Shown: positions 32,695-42,207 of the stretch, piece by piece
How the letters are laid out: the number at the start of each line of letters is the position of its first letter
How positions within the stretch are numbered: the first letter of the stretch is position 1
Assembly: GCF_003797765.1 (NCBI RefSeq)
Contig: NZ_RKMB01000027.1
Coordinates: 1 to 64,000 of the forward strand
DNA from: Ramlibacter sp. WS9
GTDB lineage: Bacteria > Pseudomonadota > Gammaproteobacteria > Burkholderiales > Burkholderiaceae_C
Direction: 5' to 3'
Length of the DNA stretch: 64,000 bases
Program-made: the position numbers and the translations under genes
Notes under the pieces: model-generated
Databases searched by the model: none
Seen by the model: the letters and a program-made list of their open reading frames with translations, nothing else
Told to the model about the DNA's origin: nothing

Positions 32695-34578
32695 ATGGAC
32701 ATCTCCGGATTCGTGGTCCAGCTCCTCAATGGGCTGGCCGGTGCCTCTTCGCTGTTCCTCGTCGGCGCGGGGCTGTCGCTGATCTTCGGCGTCACCCGCA
32801 TCGTCAACTTCGCGCATGGCTCGTTCTACATGCTGGGCATCTACATCGCCTATTCGCTCGTCGCGCGGATGGGCGGGGGCGCCTGGTTCTGGCCGGCACT
32901 GCTGGTCGCATCGCTGCTGGTCGGTGCCGTCGGCGCGATCGTGGAGATGACGCTGCTGCGCCGCATCTACCGCGCGCCGGAGCTGCTGCAATTGCTGGCC
33001 ACCTTCGCCCTGGTGCTGGTGATCAAGGACGCGACGCTGTGGCTGTGGGGTTCGGAAGAACTGCTCGGACCGCGCGCGCCCGGCCTCAGCGGCTCGGTGA
33101 TGATCCTGGGGCGGCAGTTCCCGTCCTATGACCTGTTCCTGATCGTCGTCGGCCCGGTTGTGTTGGGCGCGCTGTGGCTGCTGCTCACACGCACGCGTTG
33201 GGGCACGCTGGTGCGCGCCGCCACGCAAGACCGCGAGATGGTGAGCGCGCTGGGCGTCAACCAGGTGTGGCTGTTCACCAGCGTGTTCGCGCTGGGGGCG
33301 ATGCTTGCGGGGTTGGGCGGCGCCTTGCAGCTGCCGCGCGAGCCGGCCAACCTGGAGATGGACCTGCACACGATAGGCTCGGCCTTCGTGGTGGTGGTGG
33401 TGGGCGGCATGGGCTCGATCCCCGGCGCCTACGTGTCCGCGCTGCTGATCGCGGAACTCAAGGCGCTGTGCATCTGGCTGGGCCTGGTCGAAGTCTTCGG
33501 CATCAGCATCTCATTTTCCAAACTCACGCTGGTCGTCGAGTTCCTGGTGATGGCCGTGGTGCTGGTGGTTCGCCCGTGGGGCCTGATGGGCCGGCCGCAG
33601 GCGGTGAGCCGCTACACCGGCGCGGCCGAAACGCCGCTGCGTCCCGCGGACAAGCCGCTCAAGCTGACGGCGGCTGCATTGGCGGTGGTGTTGATCCTGC
33701 TGCCGCTGGCCACCGCCGGTTCGCCCTACATCACGGTCCTGACCATCGACCTGATGATCGCCGCGCTGTTCGCGGCCAGCCTGCACTTCATCATGGGGCC
33801 GGCCGGCATGCATTCGTTCGGCCACGCGGCGTACTTCGGCCTGGGTGCCTATGGCGCGGCGTTGCTGGTGCGCAGCATTGGATTGCCGATGGAAGGTGCG
33901 CTCGTTGTTGCGCCTATCGTCGCTGCGCTGGGCGCGCTGGTTTTCGGCTGGTTCTGCGTGCGGCTCTCTGGCGTGTACCTCGCCATGCTCACGCTGGCGT
34001 TCGCGCAGATCACGTGGGCCGTGGTGTTTCAGTGGGACAGCTTCACCGGCGGCAGCAACGGGCTAACCGGCGTGTGGCCGTCCTCCTGGCTCGCCGACAA
34101 GCGCAGCTACTACTACCTCACGCTGCTGCTGGTGGCGGGCAGCGTGCTCTGGCTGCGGCGCGCGCTGTTCTCGCCGTTTGGTTATGCGATCCGCGCCAGC
34201 CGCGACTCGGCGCTGCGCGCGGATGCCATCGGCATCGACGTCAAACGCATGCAATGGGTGGCCTTCGTGCTGGTCGGCCTGTTCGCGGGCCTGGCCGGCG
34301 CGCTGTTCGCGTTCTCTAAAGGCAGCATCTCGCCCGATAGCTTGCACGTAGGCAAGTCGGTGGACGCGCTGGTGATGGTACTGCTGGGCGGCGTGCAGAC
34401 GCTCGCAGGCCCAGTGGTCGGTGCCGTCACCTTCACCTGGCTACACGACACCGTGGCCCGCAACACCGACTACTGGCGCGCCATGCTGGGCGCCGTCATC
34501 CTGATCCTCGTCCTGCTGTTCCCGATGGGGATCGCGGGATTCATCAAGCAACTGGTCAACCGCAGGCAGGAGGCCTGA
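32695..34578 (+). CDS. LIV-type ABC transporter, fused LivH-LivM permease
   Basis: A single 627-residue membrane protein joins a LivH half (about 1-290, GLSLIFGVTRIVNFAHGSFYMLG) and a LivM half (about 320-627, MGPAGMHSFGHAAYFGLGAYG), so one chain forms the whole channel. About 16 to 18 hydrophobic helices are visible. The joint lies near RPWGLMGRPQAVSRYTG. Such permease fusions contrast with the LivM-LivG fusion in the aromatic cluster, showing the two transporters are of different lineages. It overlaps livG by one base. Confidence 0.93.
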   Translation: MDISGFVVQLLNGLAGASSLFLVGAGLSLIFGVTRIVNFAHGSFYMLGIYIAYSLVARMGGGAWFWPALLVASLLVGAVGAIVEMTLLRRIYRAPELLQLLATFALVLVIKDATLWLWGSEELLGPRAPGLSGSVMILGRQFPSYDLFLIVVGPVVLGALWLLLTRTRWGTLVRAATQDREMVSALGVNQVWLFTSVFALGAMLAGLGGALQLPREPANLEMDLHTIGSAFVVVVVGGMGSIPGAYVSALLIAELKALCIWLGLVEVFGISISFSKLTLVVEFLVMAVVLVVRPWGLMGRPQAVSRYTGAAETPLRPADKPLKLTAAALAVVLILLPLATAGSPYITVLTIDLMIAALFAASLHFIMGPAGMHSFGHAAYFGLGAYGAALLVRSIGLPMEGALVVAPIVAALGALVFGWFCVRLSGVYLAMLTLAFAQITWAVVFQWDSFTGGSNGLTGVWPSSWLADKRSYYYLTLLLVAGSVLWLRRALFSPFGYAIRASRDSALRADAIGIDVKRMQWVAFVLVGLFAGLAGALFAFSKGSISPDSLHVGKSVDALVMVLLGGVQTLAGPVVGAVTFTWLHDTVARNTDYWRAMLGAVILILVLLFPMGIAGFIKQLVNRRQEA

Positions 34579-35357
34579 TGAGTCTTCTCAAAGTAAGCGG
34601 CCTGGGCAAATCCTTCGGCGGCGTGCGCGCCGTGGACGGCATCGACTTCGAACTGGCGGCCGGTGAGCTGTTGGCCCTCATCGGCCCCAACGGCGCCGGC
34701 AAGTCCACCACCTTCAACATGGTCAACGGCCAGTTGCGTTGCGACGGCGGGTCCATCCAGCTCAACGGCCAGGAACTGGTGGGCCTGAAGCCGCGCCAGA
34801 TCTGGCGTATGGGTGTCAGCCGAACCTTCCAGATCGCCGAAACCTTTGCTTCGCTCGCCGTGGTCGAGAACGTGCAGATGGCGCTGCTGTCCGCCGACAA
34901 CAAGCTGTTCTCGATGTGGAAGGCCGCGGCCGCACATCGACGCGACGACGCGATGCGCCTGCTGGACCAGGTCGGCATGGCGGCGCAGGCCGACCGGCCT
35001 TGCAGCGTGCTGGCCTACGGCGACGTCAAGCGCGTGGAACTGGCCATCGCCATGGCGAACGAGCCCAAGCTCTTGCTGATGGACGAGCCCACGGCCGGCA
35101 TGGCGCCCAAAGAACGCAACGAGCTGATGGCGCTGACCAAGCGGCTGGTGCTGGACCGCGGTATGGCTGTGCTCTTCACCGAGCACAGCATGGACGTGGT
35201 GTTCGCGTATGCGGACCGGATGATCGTGCTGGCTCGTGGCCGGCTGATCGCGCAGGGCAAGCCGGCGGAAATTCGCGACCACCCCAAGGTGCAAGAGGTC
35301 TATTTCGGCAGTGGCAAGACCTTCGAGAAATCCGGTTCGGTGAAGGAGGCCGTGTGA
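34578..35357 (+). CDS. LIV-type ABC transporter ATPase (LivG-like)
   Basis: The 259-residue ATPase has Walker A GPNGAGKST, a LivG-type signature (LAYGDVKRVELAIAMA) and Walker B LLLMDEPTAGM, with the switch histidine in FTEHSMDVVF. The TGATG junction with the permease gene and the one-base overlap with livF show translational coupling. It powers uptake through the fused permease. All catalytic motifs are intact. Confidence 0.94.
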   Translation: MSLLKVSGLGKSFGGVRAVDGIDFELAAGELLALIGPNGAGKSTTFNMVNGQLRCDGGSIQLNGQELVGLKPRQIWRMGVSRTFQIAETFASLAVVENVQMALLSADNKLFSMWKAAAAHRRDDAMRLLDQVGMAAQADRPCSVLAYGDVKRVELAIAMANEPKLLLMDEPTAGMAPKERNELMALTKRLVLDRGMAVLFTEHSMDVVFAYADRMIVLARGRLIAQGKPAEIRDHPKVQEVYFGSGKTFEKSGSVKEAV

Positions 35358-36115
35358 TGAGCGCTCCCCACCCTTACGTGCATGTCGGCCCTGAGCCCTT
35401 GCTGAAAGCCCAAGGCCTGCAAGCCTGGTACGGCGCGGCGCAGATTCTCTACGACGTGGACCTGCAGGTCGGCCGCGGCGAAGTGGTCGCACTCATGGGC
35501 CGCAACGGCGCCGGCAAGTCCACCACGCTCAAGGCCATCATGGGCATGCTGGACAAGCGCCGCGGTGCGCTCACGTTCATGGGGCAAGACATCTCCAAGG
35601 CGCCGCCCTATGAGGTGTCGCGCATGGGCCTGGGCTTCGTGCCCGAAGACCGCCGCATCTTCACCGACCTGTCGGTGATGGAGAACCTCGCCGTGGGCCG
35701 CCAGCCAGAACGCCAATGGCCCGAAGGCCAGGCCGCGCCGAGCTGGACGCCGGAGCGCCTGTTCAAGCTGTTCCCCAACCTGGGCGAAATGCGCGAGCGG
35801 GCCGGCGGGCGCATGAGCGGCGGCGAGCAGCAGATGCTCACCGTGGCGCGCACGCTGATGGGCAATCCTTATCTGGTGCTGCTGGACGAACCCTCGGAGG
35901 GCGTGGCCCCGCTGATCGTCGAGCAGATGGCGCAGATGATCCTGGAGCTCAAGGCCCAGGGCGTGAGCATTCTGTTGTCCGAGCAGAACATGCACTTCGC
36001 GGAGCTGGTGTCCGATCGCGCCTACGTGCTGGAAAAGGGGCAGATCCGCTACCAGGCTTCGATGGCCGAGCTCGCGGTCAACGAAGAAGTGCGCCGCAAC
36101 TACTTGAGCGTCTGA
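35357..36115 (+). CDS. LIV-type ABC transporter ATPase (LivF-like)
   Basis: The ATG at 35357 overlaps the livG stop and gives 252 residues. Walker A is GRNGAGKST, the signature MSGGEQQMLTVARTLM and Walker B LVLLDEPSEGVAP. An insertion of about 15 residues (RQPERQWPEGQAAPSWTPERL) before the signature is a variation seen in some LivF lines. It is the partner of the LivG subunit and ends the transporter block 40 bases before the nicotinamidase gene. Confidence 0.94.
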   Translation: MSAPHPYVHVGPEPLLKAQGLQAWYGAAQILYDVDLQVGRGEVVALMGRNGAGKSTTLKAIMGMLDKRRGALTFMGQDISKAPPYEVSRMGLGFVPEDRRIFTDLSVMENLAVGRQPERQWPEGQAAPSWTPERLFKLFPNLGEMRERAGGRMSGGEQQMLTVARTLMGNPYLVLLDEPSEGVAPLIVEQMAQMILELKAQGVSILLSEQNMHFAELVSDRAYVLEKGQIRYQASMAELAVNEEVRRNYLSV

Positions 36116-36155
36116 CTTCCCACTGCAGTCCCCTCAACTCACCAGGAGCCTTGTC

Positions 36156-36881
36156 ATGCAAAGCCTCGATCGAAGATTCTTCCTGCGCTCCGGCGCGATC
36201 GGCCTCGCCGCCGCAGCCGTCCCCTTCGCGCCGCTGTTCGCGGCGGGCAAGATCAAGACCGGCGCATCGTCGGCACTGATCGTGGTCGACGTGCAGAACT
36301 GCTTCGTGCCCGGCGGCACGCTGCCCGTGGGCAAGGGCGACGAGGTCGTGCCCATCGTCAATCGCCTGGCTCAGTCTTTCGAGAACGTGGTGGTGACGCA
36401 AGACTGGCACACGCCCGGCCACGCCTCCTTCGCCAGCGCGCACGCGGGCAAGAAGCCCTTCGAGATGACGAAGCTTGCGTACGGCCAGCAGGTGCTGTGG
36501 CCCGACCACTGCGTGCAGGGAACCGATGACGCCGCGCTGCACAAGGACCTGAAGCTACCGCATGCGCAGCTGATCCTGCGCAAGGGCTATCACAAGAACA
36601 TGGACAGCTACTCGGCTTTCGAGGAAGCGGACCACAAAAGCTCCACCGGCCTGGCCGGTTACCTGAAGCAGCGCGGCATCAAGACCGTGTTCGTCACAGG
36701 CCTGGCCACTGACTTCTGCGTCGCGTGGACGGCGATGGACGCGCGCAAGCTCGGCTTCGACACCTACGTGATTGAAGATGCCACGCGCGCGATCGACCTC
36801 AACGGTTCACTCGCCGCGGCCTGGAAGCAGATGAGCGCCAAGGGCGTCAAACGCATCCAGTCGGCCGACATCCTCGGCTAG
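36156..36881 (+). CDS. pncA: Nicotinamidase with Tat-type export signal
   Basis: The 241-residue isochorismatase-fold amidase carries the full nicotinamidase set: Asp45 in VVDVQNCF, metal ligands Asp83, His85 and His89 in TQDWHTPGH, Lys143 in LRKGYHKNMDSYS and the nucleophile Cys188 in LATDFCVA. It hydrolyses nicotinamide to nicotinate and ammonia. The N-terminus DRRFFLRSGAIGLAAAAVPFA is a twin-arginine-like signal, so it probably works in the periplasm, unlike the cytoplasmic PncA of NAD salvage. Its place among transporter and hydroxylase genes indicates catabolic use of external nicotinamide. CAGGAGC precedes the ATG. Confidence 0.9.
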   Translation: MQSLDRRFFLRSGAIGLAAAAVPFAPLFAAGKIKTGASSALIVVDVQNCFVPGGTLPVGKGDEVVPIVNRLAQSFENVVVTQDWHTPGHASFASAHAGKKPFEMTKLAYGQQVLWPDHCVQGTDDAALHKDLKLPHAQLILRKGYHKNMDSYSAFEEADHKSSTGLAGYLKQRGIKTVFVTGLATDFCVAWTAMDARKLGFDTYVIEDATRAIDLNGSLAAAWKQMSAKGVKRIQSADILG

Positions 36882-36890
36882 GAGCACGCC

Positions 36891-38036
36891 ATGAACCTCG
36901 CGAATATCCGGGCCTTCCTGGCCCCGGCGGCCCTGCTGTTGTCGGCCGGTTTTGCTCACGCGGAACCCGGCGTCACCGACAAGGCCATCCTGCTCGGCCA
37001 ATCGGCGGTTTTCAGCGGCCCGGTCGCCGAGACCGGCAACAACTACCGGCGCGGCATCGAGCTGTACTTCGAGCAGGCCAACAAGGCAGGTGGCGTCCAC
37101 GGGCGCAAACTGCAGCTCAAGGCGCTTGACGACGCCTACGACCCGAAGCGCACGGTGGAGAACACCAAGGCCCTGATCGACGAGCACAAGGTCTTCGCGC
37201 TGATCGGCTACGTCGCCACCGCGAACCTGATTGCGTCGCTGCCCATCGCCGAAGAAGCCAAGGTTCCGGTGTTCGCGCCGCTGGTGGGAACGACGTCGTT
37301 TCGCACCAAGCACAGCCGCTACCTGTTCCACGTGCGGGCCAGCTATCGGGTCGAACTCGCACGCATCGTGCAGCAGCTGGGAACGGTGGGCAGTGACGAT
37401 GTGGCGGTGGTCTACCAGGACAGCGCATTCGGCAAATCGAACATGCAGACGCTGCTGGAACTGGCGCAGGACAACAGGCTCAGGGTCGTGAAGTCGCTGC
37501 CGATGGCGATCAATGCCACCAACGCGGCCGACATCGTGGCCCAGCTGAAACAGGCTTCGCCGAAGGCCATCGTGATGATCATGGCGGGCGCGATGTCCGA
37601 GGTGCTGATCCGCGACGTACGGGCGGCCAGCATCGGCGTGCCGTTGTACACCATCTCGGTCGGTGTGGCGGATGCGAAGGCCTCGGCCGCGCGCCTCAAC
37701 GGCAGCCTGCGCGGCGTGGTCACGGCCAGCATCGTGCCTTCGCCCAAGCTGGAGCGCTACGGCATCGTCAAGGAGTACCGCAAGGCCATCGCCACCTCCG
37801 TCAACGGCGCCGACAACTACACGGTGCTCGAAGGCTACATCGCTGGCAAGGTATTCGCCGAAGGCCTGCGCCGGGCCGGCCGCTCGCCCACGCGCGAAGG
37901 CCTGATCACCGCGCTGGAAGGCATGGGCAAACTCGACATCGGCGACTTTTTGGTGGAATATGGCCCCACCAACCACAACGGCTCCAACTTCGTGGAGCTG
38001 GAGATGTACACCGCAGCAGGTGACCTGGTCCGATGA
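36891..38036 (+). CDS. LIV-type periplasmic substrate-binding protein, second of the nicotinate cluster
   Basis: The 381-residue product has a signal peptide (ALLLSAGFAHAEPG) and a LivK fold with AILLGQSAVFSGPVAETGNNYR, the TGLM-like subfamily also seen at 18470 and 53337. TAGGAG precedes the start. It follows the nicotinamidase gene by 9 bases and overlaps nicA by 4, so it is embedded in the catabolic operon. It may present a second substrate, nicotinamide or 6-hydroxynicotinate, to the upstream transporter. Confidence 0.91.
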   Translation: MNLANIRAFLAPAALLLSAGFAHAEPGVTDKAILLGQSAVFSGPVAETGNNYRRGIELYFEQANKAGGVHGRKLQLKALDDAYDPKRTVENTKALIDEHKVFALIGYVATANLIASLPIAEEAKVPVFAPLVGTTSFRTKHSRYLFHVRASYRVELARIVQQLGTVGSDDVAVVYQDSAFGKSNMQTLLELAQDNRLRVVKSLPMAINATNAADIVAQLKQASPKAIVMIMAGAMSEVLIRDVRAASIGVPLYTISVGVADAKASAARLNGSLRGVVTASIVPSPKLERYGIVKEYRKAIATSVNGADNYTVLEGYIAGKVFAEGLRRAGRSPTREGLITALEGMGKLDIGDFLVEYGPTNHNGSNFVELEMYTAAGDLVR

Positions 38037-38527
38037 TCCCTGGCGCAGTCAGTCTGAATGTCAACCGGCAAACGCATGTCCTGGAAGTGCCGGGCGACGC
38101 GTCGTTGATGGCGGTGCTGCGCAATGACCTGCGGCTCAACAGCCCCAAGTACGGCTGCGGCCTCGGCGAATGCGGCGCCTGCACCGTGCTGGTGGATGGC
38201 GTCGCCGCCCGCTCCTGCGTGATCCCGGTGGCGGGCGTGGCGGGCCGCGAGATCACCACGCTGGAAGGGCTGTGCGAGGGCGACGAGCTGCATCCCGTGC
38301 AGCAGGCGTTCATCGACGAGCAGGCCGCGCAGTGCGGCTACTGCCTGGACGGCATGATCATGATGGCCGCCGCGCTGCTGGCGCGCAATGTCGATCCCAG
38401 CGTGGAAGATGTGCGGCGCGAGTTGTCGGGCAACCTGTGCCGTTGCGGCACGCACCTGGAGATCGTCAGTGCCGTGATGGCTGCCGCGCGGCGCATGAAG
38501 GCCGATGCGGCGGGCGCAGTGCGATGA
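38033..38527 (+). CDS. nicA: Nicotinate dehydrogenase small subunit, two 2Fe-2S clusters
   Basis: The 164-residue protein has the xanthine-dehydrogenase-family iron-sulphur layout: YGCGLGECGACTVLVDGVAARSC for the plant-type 2Fe-2S cluster and CGYCLDGMI with LCRCGTH for the second. It passes electrons from the molybdenum centre of the large subunit to the haems. Length and the 4-base overlap with the large-subunit gene match the NicA-NicB pair of Pseudomonas putida, which hydroxylates nicotinate at C6. A related isoquinoline or aldehyde oxidase cannot be excluded from this subunit alone. Confidence 0.88.
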   Translation: MIPGAVSLNVNRQTHVLEVPGDASLMAVLRNDLRLNSPKYGCGLGECGACTVLVDGVAARSCVIPVAGVAGREITTLEGLCEGDELHPVQQAFIDEQAAQCGYCLDGMIMMAAALLARNVDPSVEDVRRELSGNLCRCGTHLEIVSAVMAAARRMKADAAGAVR

Positions 38528-41500
38528 CGAGGCGCGCCGACACGCCGCGTACGCGATCCGACTTCCACCAGGCGCAAGGTGTCTTGCTCGTCACGCGCGA
38601 GCCGCCTGTGCCAGCAGCGCCGGTGAAGGGCCAGCCCGCGACCGTGCCAAGCAATCCCGCGGAGGGCGTCGAGGTTCTCGTTGCAGTGTGGGACGACGGC
38701 AGTGTCACCGCGCTCAACGGCCACGTCGACCTGGGTACCGGCATTCGCACCGCGCTGGCGCAGGTGGTGGCGGAGGAGCTCGATCTCGGCCTCGAGTGCG
38801 TGAACATGGTTCTGGGCAGCACGGCGATGGCGCCGAACCAGGGCGCGACCATTGCCAGCGCGTCGATTCAGATCCACGCAGTGCCCCTGCGTGCCGCTGC
38901 CGCGCAGGCCAAGGCCTGGTTGATGGAGCGGGCGGCGCAACAGTTGGGTGTGCAGGTCGATGAACTGGCGTCGCGGCACGGCACGGTGCGCGTGGCGGCG
39001 GAGCCGGACCGCAAGGTCAGCTACGCCGCGTTGGTGCGCGGCGAGCATGTGGAGTTGCCGCTGAACCTTGGCGCGCCGGTCAAGCATCCGTCCGAATACA
39101 CCGTGGTGGGCACCAGCATCGGCCGGCTCGACATCCCGGCCAAGGCAAAGGGCGAACTCGCTTTCGTCCACGACATGCGCGTGCCCGGCATGCTGCACGG
39201 CCGCGTGGTGCGTCCGCCTTACGCCGGAGCCGACCACGGCGACTTCATTGGCAACACGCTGGAGTCGGTGGACGAATCCTCCATCGCCCACATCCCCGGC
39301 ATCCGCGCGGTGGTGGTGGTCCGCGACTTCGTCGGCATCGTGGCCGAGCGCGAAGAACACGCCGAGCAGGCGATGCGCGAGTTGCGCGTGACGTGGAAGC
39401 AATGGCCCGGCCTGCCGCTCCAGGACGACCTGGAACAGGCGCTGCGCGCCAATCCCTCCACCCAGCGCCGCCTCATTGAACAGGGCGACGTCGACGGCGC
39501 CATCGACCGCGCGGCGCATGCGATGCCGCGCACCTATGTGTGGCCGTACCAGATGCACGCGTCCATCGGCCCTTCATGCGCGGTGGCCGATTGGCACGGC
39601 GATTCGGGTCGCATCACGGTGTGGGCGGGCACGCAGAACCCGCATGTGCTGCGTTTCGACCTCTCGCGGCTGATGGGCGTGGCCGACACCGCGATCGATG
39701 TGGTTCGCATGGAGGCCGCGGGGTGCTATGGGCGCAACTGCGCGGACGACGTGGCGGCCGACGCGGCCTTGTTGTCGCGCGCGGTTGGAGCGCCAGTGCG
39801 CGTGCAGCTCACGCGCGAGCAGGAGCACGCCTGGGAGCCCAAGGGCGCGGCGCAGCTGATGCAGGTCAACGGCGGGCTGAACATCGACGGTTCGGTGGCG
39901 GCGTATGACTTCCAGACTTCGTACCCTTCGAACGGCGCGCCGACACTGGCGCTGCTGCTCACGCGCACCATCGAACCCGTTGCACAAGCCTACGAAATGG
40001 GTGACCGCACGGCACGGCCGCCTTACGACTACGAGAACCTGCGCGTCAGCGTCAACGACATGCCGCCGGTGCTGCGCGCGTCGTGGCTGCGCGGCGTGTC
40101 GGCGCTGCCGAATTCATTCGCGCACGAAAGCTACATCGACGAACTGGCGAGCGCCGCCGGCGCCGACCCGGTGGACTTTCGCCTGCGCTACCTGAAGGAC
40201 CCGCGCGCGGCGGAGCTGCTGCGCGCGACGGCGGACCGCGCGGGGTGGGTGCCGCGCACCGGGCCACGCCAGGAAGCTGTGGAGGGCGACATCGTCAAAG
40301 GGCAGGGCGTCGCCTACGCCCGCTACATCCACAGCAAGTGGCCGGGCTTCGGTGCGGCCTGGGCGGCGTGGGTTGCCGACGTAGAGGTGAACCGCGCGAC
40401 CGGTGAAGTGCATGTGAGCCGCGTGGTGGTGGGCCATGACGCAGGCTTGATGATCAATCCCGAGGGCGTGAAGCACCAGATCCACGGCAACGTGGTGCAG
40501 ACCACCAGCCGCGCGCTGATGGAACACGTGCAGCTGGCGCCGGGCACGAACGTGGTCGCCAGCCAGGAGTGGGGCAGCTACCCGATCCTGAGTTTCCGCG
40601 ACGTGCCGGTGATCGAGGTCGTGACCATGGCCCGGCCCGGCGAGCCGCCGCTGGGCGCGGGCGAGTCGTCTTCGGTGCCGGGCACGGCGGCCATCGCCAA
40701 CGCGATCTTCGACGCGACGGGAGTGCGCTTCCGGCAGCCGCCATTCACGCCAGAGCTGGTGCGCGCGGCCCTGAATGGAGAGAAGGCCGACGCGCCGCAG
40801 CAGGCAGAGCCCGCGCCGGCCGCTGCCCCGCGCCTATTGCCCGCCAACGCGCCCTGGCCGAAGCGCATGCCGGCGTGGTCGCGCGCAGGAGCCTTGCTCG
40901 CCGGCGTGCTCGGCACCGTCGCCGCACTGGTCGGCTGGCGCCCCGCCATCGCACCCGTGGCGCAAACCACTACGGCAATCTACGCCGCAGCAACGATCGA
41001 GCGGGGACGCCAGGTAGCAGCCGCGGGTGACTGCGTGGTCTGCCACACCGCGCCGGGCGGGCAGCCCAACGTCGGCGGGCGCGCGATGGAGACGCCCTTC
41101 GGCACCATCTACAGCACCAACATCACGCCCGATCCGCAGACCGGCATCGGCCAGTGGTCGTTCAGCGCGTTCCAGCGCGCCATGCGCGAAGGCGTCTCGC
41201 GCGACGGCCGCCATCTCTATCCGGCGTTTCCGTACACCGCTTTCGCGAAGATCCGCGACGACGATCTGATGGCGCTGTACGCCTACCTGATGACGCAGCC
41301 GGCGGTCCAGCACGAGCCGCCCGCGACGAAGCTGGCATTCCCATTCAGTGTCCGTCCGTTGATGGCCGGCTGGAACGGACTGTTCCATGACGCAACGCCG
41401 TTCACGCCGCAACCACAGCAATCCGCGGAGTGGAACCGCGGCGCCTACCTGGTCAACGGCGTGGGGCACTGCGGGGCTTGCCACACGCCGCGCAATGCGT

Positions 41501-42165
41501 TCGGCGCGGAGCAGGGCGGCAAGGCCTTCCTCAGCGGCGCCGTGGTCGATGGATGGGAAGCGCCGGCGCTCACCGCGCTGTCGCAATCGCCCGTGCCGTG
41601 GAACGCCGACGAGCTCTATCGCTACTTGCGCACCGGCCACACAAAGCACCATGGCGTGGCCGCCGGGCCGATGGCGCCCGTGGTGAAAGAGCTGGCGATC
41701 CTGCCGGATGAAGACATCCGCGCGATGGCGACCTACCTGGCCGCTTTCAACACGTCGGCGCCGGACGACGACGCTCTCGCCAAATCGCTGGTGATTCAAG
41801 CAGGTGCCACGCAATCCAAACTGCTCGGCACGGGACAGCGCCTGTTCGAAGGCGCCTGCAGCGCTTGCCACCACGACGGCGACGGCCCCAAGCTGCTGGG
41901 CGTCAACCTGCCGCTGGCCCTCAACACCAACCTGCACAGCGACCGGCCCGACAACCTGCTGCGCGTGATCCTGGAGGGCGTGCGCGAGCCGGCCGGCAAG
42001 GACATCGGCTTCATGCCAGCCTTCAAGTACGCGCTGAGCGATGCCCAGGTGGCAGAGCTGGCGGGTTATATGCGGCAACGGTACGCGCCCGGAAAGCCGC
42101 AGTGGGCAGACTTGCCGGCGGCGGCGGCGGCGGCGCGGGTGCGGGCGGCACCCGGAAGTCATTAG
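38524..42165 (+). CDS. nicB: Nicotinate dehydrogenase large subunit, molybdopterin domain fused to tri-haem cytochrome c
   Basis: The 1213-residue chain has a molybdopterin-binding region (about 1-750, with the active-site glutamate in PLGAGESSS near 713), one membrane-spanning segment at about 785-805 (AGALLAGVLGTVAALVGW) and three haem c motifs, CVVCH, CGACH and CSACH, near residues 836, 982 and 1111. This architecture is that of NicB, which converts nicotinate to 6-hydroxynicotinate with water and sends electrons to a cytochrome oxidase rather than to NAD. No separate FAD subunit is present, as expected. The tail beyond 1190 is alanine rich. The segment order implies membrane anchoring with haems in the periplasm. 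Confidence 0.88.
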   Translation: MTRRADTPRTRSDFHQAQGVLLVTREPPVPAAPVKGQPATVPSNPAEGVEVLVAVWDDGSVTALNGHVDLGTGIRTALAQVVAEELDLGLECVNMVLGSTAMAPNQGATIASASIQIHAVPLRAAAAQAKAWLMERAAQQLGVQVDELASRHGTVRVAAEPDRKVSYAALVRGEHVELPLNLGAPVKHPSEYTVVGTSIGRLDIPAKAKGELAFVHDMRVPGMLHGRVVRPPYAGADHGDFIGNTLESVDESSIAHIPGIRAVVVVRDFVGIVAEREEHAEQAMRELRVTWKQWPGLPLQDDLEQALRANPSTQRRLIEQGDVDGAIDRAAHAMPRTYVWPYQMHASIGPSCAVADWHGDSGRITVWAGTQNPHVLRFDLSRLMGVADTAIDVVRMEAAGCYGRNCADDVAADAALLSRAVGAPVRVQLTREQEHAWEPKGAAQLMQVNGGLNIDGSVAAYDFQTSYPSNGAPTLALLLTRTIEPVAQAYEMGDRTARPPYDYENLRVSVNDMPPVLRASWLRGVSALPNSFAHESYIDELASAAGADPVDFRLRYLKDPRAAELLRATADRAGWVPRTGPRQEAVEGDIVKGQGVAYARYIHSKWPGFGAAWAAWVADVEVNRATGEVHVSRVVVGHDAGLMINPEGVKHQIHGNVVQTTSRALMEHVQLAPGTNVVASQEWGSYPILSFRDVPVIEVVTMARPGEPPLGAGESSSVPGTAAIANAIFDATGVRFRQPPFTPELVRAALNGEKADAPQQAEPAPAAAPRLLPANAPWPKRMPAWSRAGALLAGVLGTVAALVGWRPAIAPVAQTTTAIYAAATIERGRQVAAAGDCVVCHTAPGGQPNVGGRAMETPFGTIYSTNITPDPQTGIGQWSFSAFQRAMREGVSRDGRHLYPAFPYTAFAKIRDDDLMALYAYLMTQPAVQHEPPATKLAFPFSVRPLMAGWNGLFHDATPFTPQPQQSAEWNRGAYLVNGVGHCGACHTPRNAFGAEQGGKAFLSGAVVDGWEAPALTALSQSPVPWNADELYRYLRTGHTKHHGVAAGPMAPVVKELAILPDEDIRAMATYLAAFNTSAPDDDALAKSLVIQAGATQSKLLGTGQRLFEGACSACHHDGDGPKLLGVNLPLALNTNLHSDRPDNLLRVILEGVREPAGKDIGFMPAFKYALSDAQVAELAGYMRQRYAPGKPQWADLPAAAAAARVRAAPGSH

Positions 42166-42207
42166 TTCGAAGTTCTGAAAAAGCACAAGTCGATGCACAG
42201 AAGTCGT

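Noticed and set aside
36156-36881. Reading the amidase as isochorismatase or ureidoacrylate hydrolase
   Set aside because: The spacing of the DWH...H metal ligands, the Lys in LRKG and the pathway neighbours fit nicotinamidase better.
38033-42165. Isoquinoline 1-oxidoreductase or aldehyde oxidase identity for the molybdenum enzyme
   Set aside because: The fused tri-haem cytochrome tail and the nicotinamidase, reductase and enamidase neighbours point to nicotinate dehydrogenase; the alternative remains possible at lower probability.
40834-42198. Leftward frame of 454 codons opposite the haem part of nicB
   Set aside because: The forward strand carries three CxxCH motifs in one continuous frame, which chance would not give; the reverse has none.
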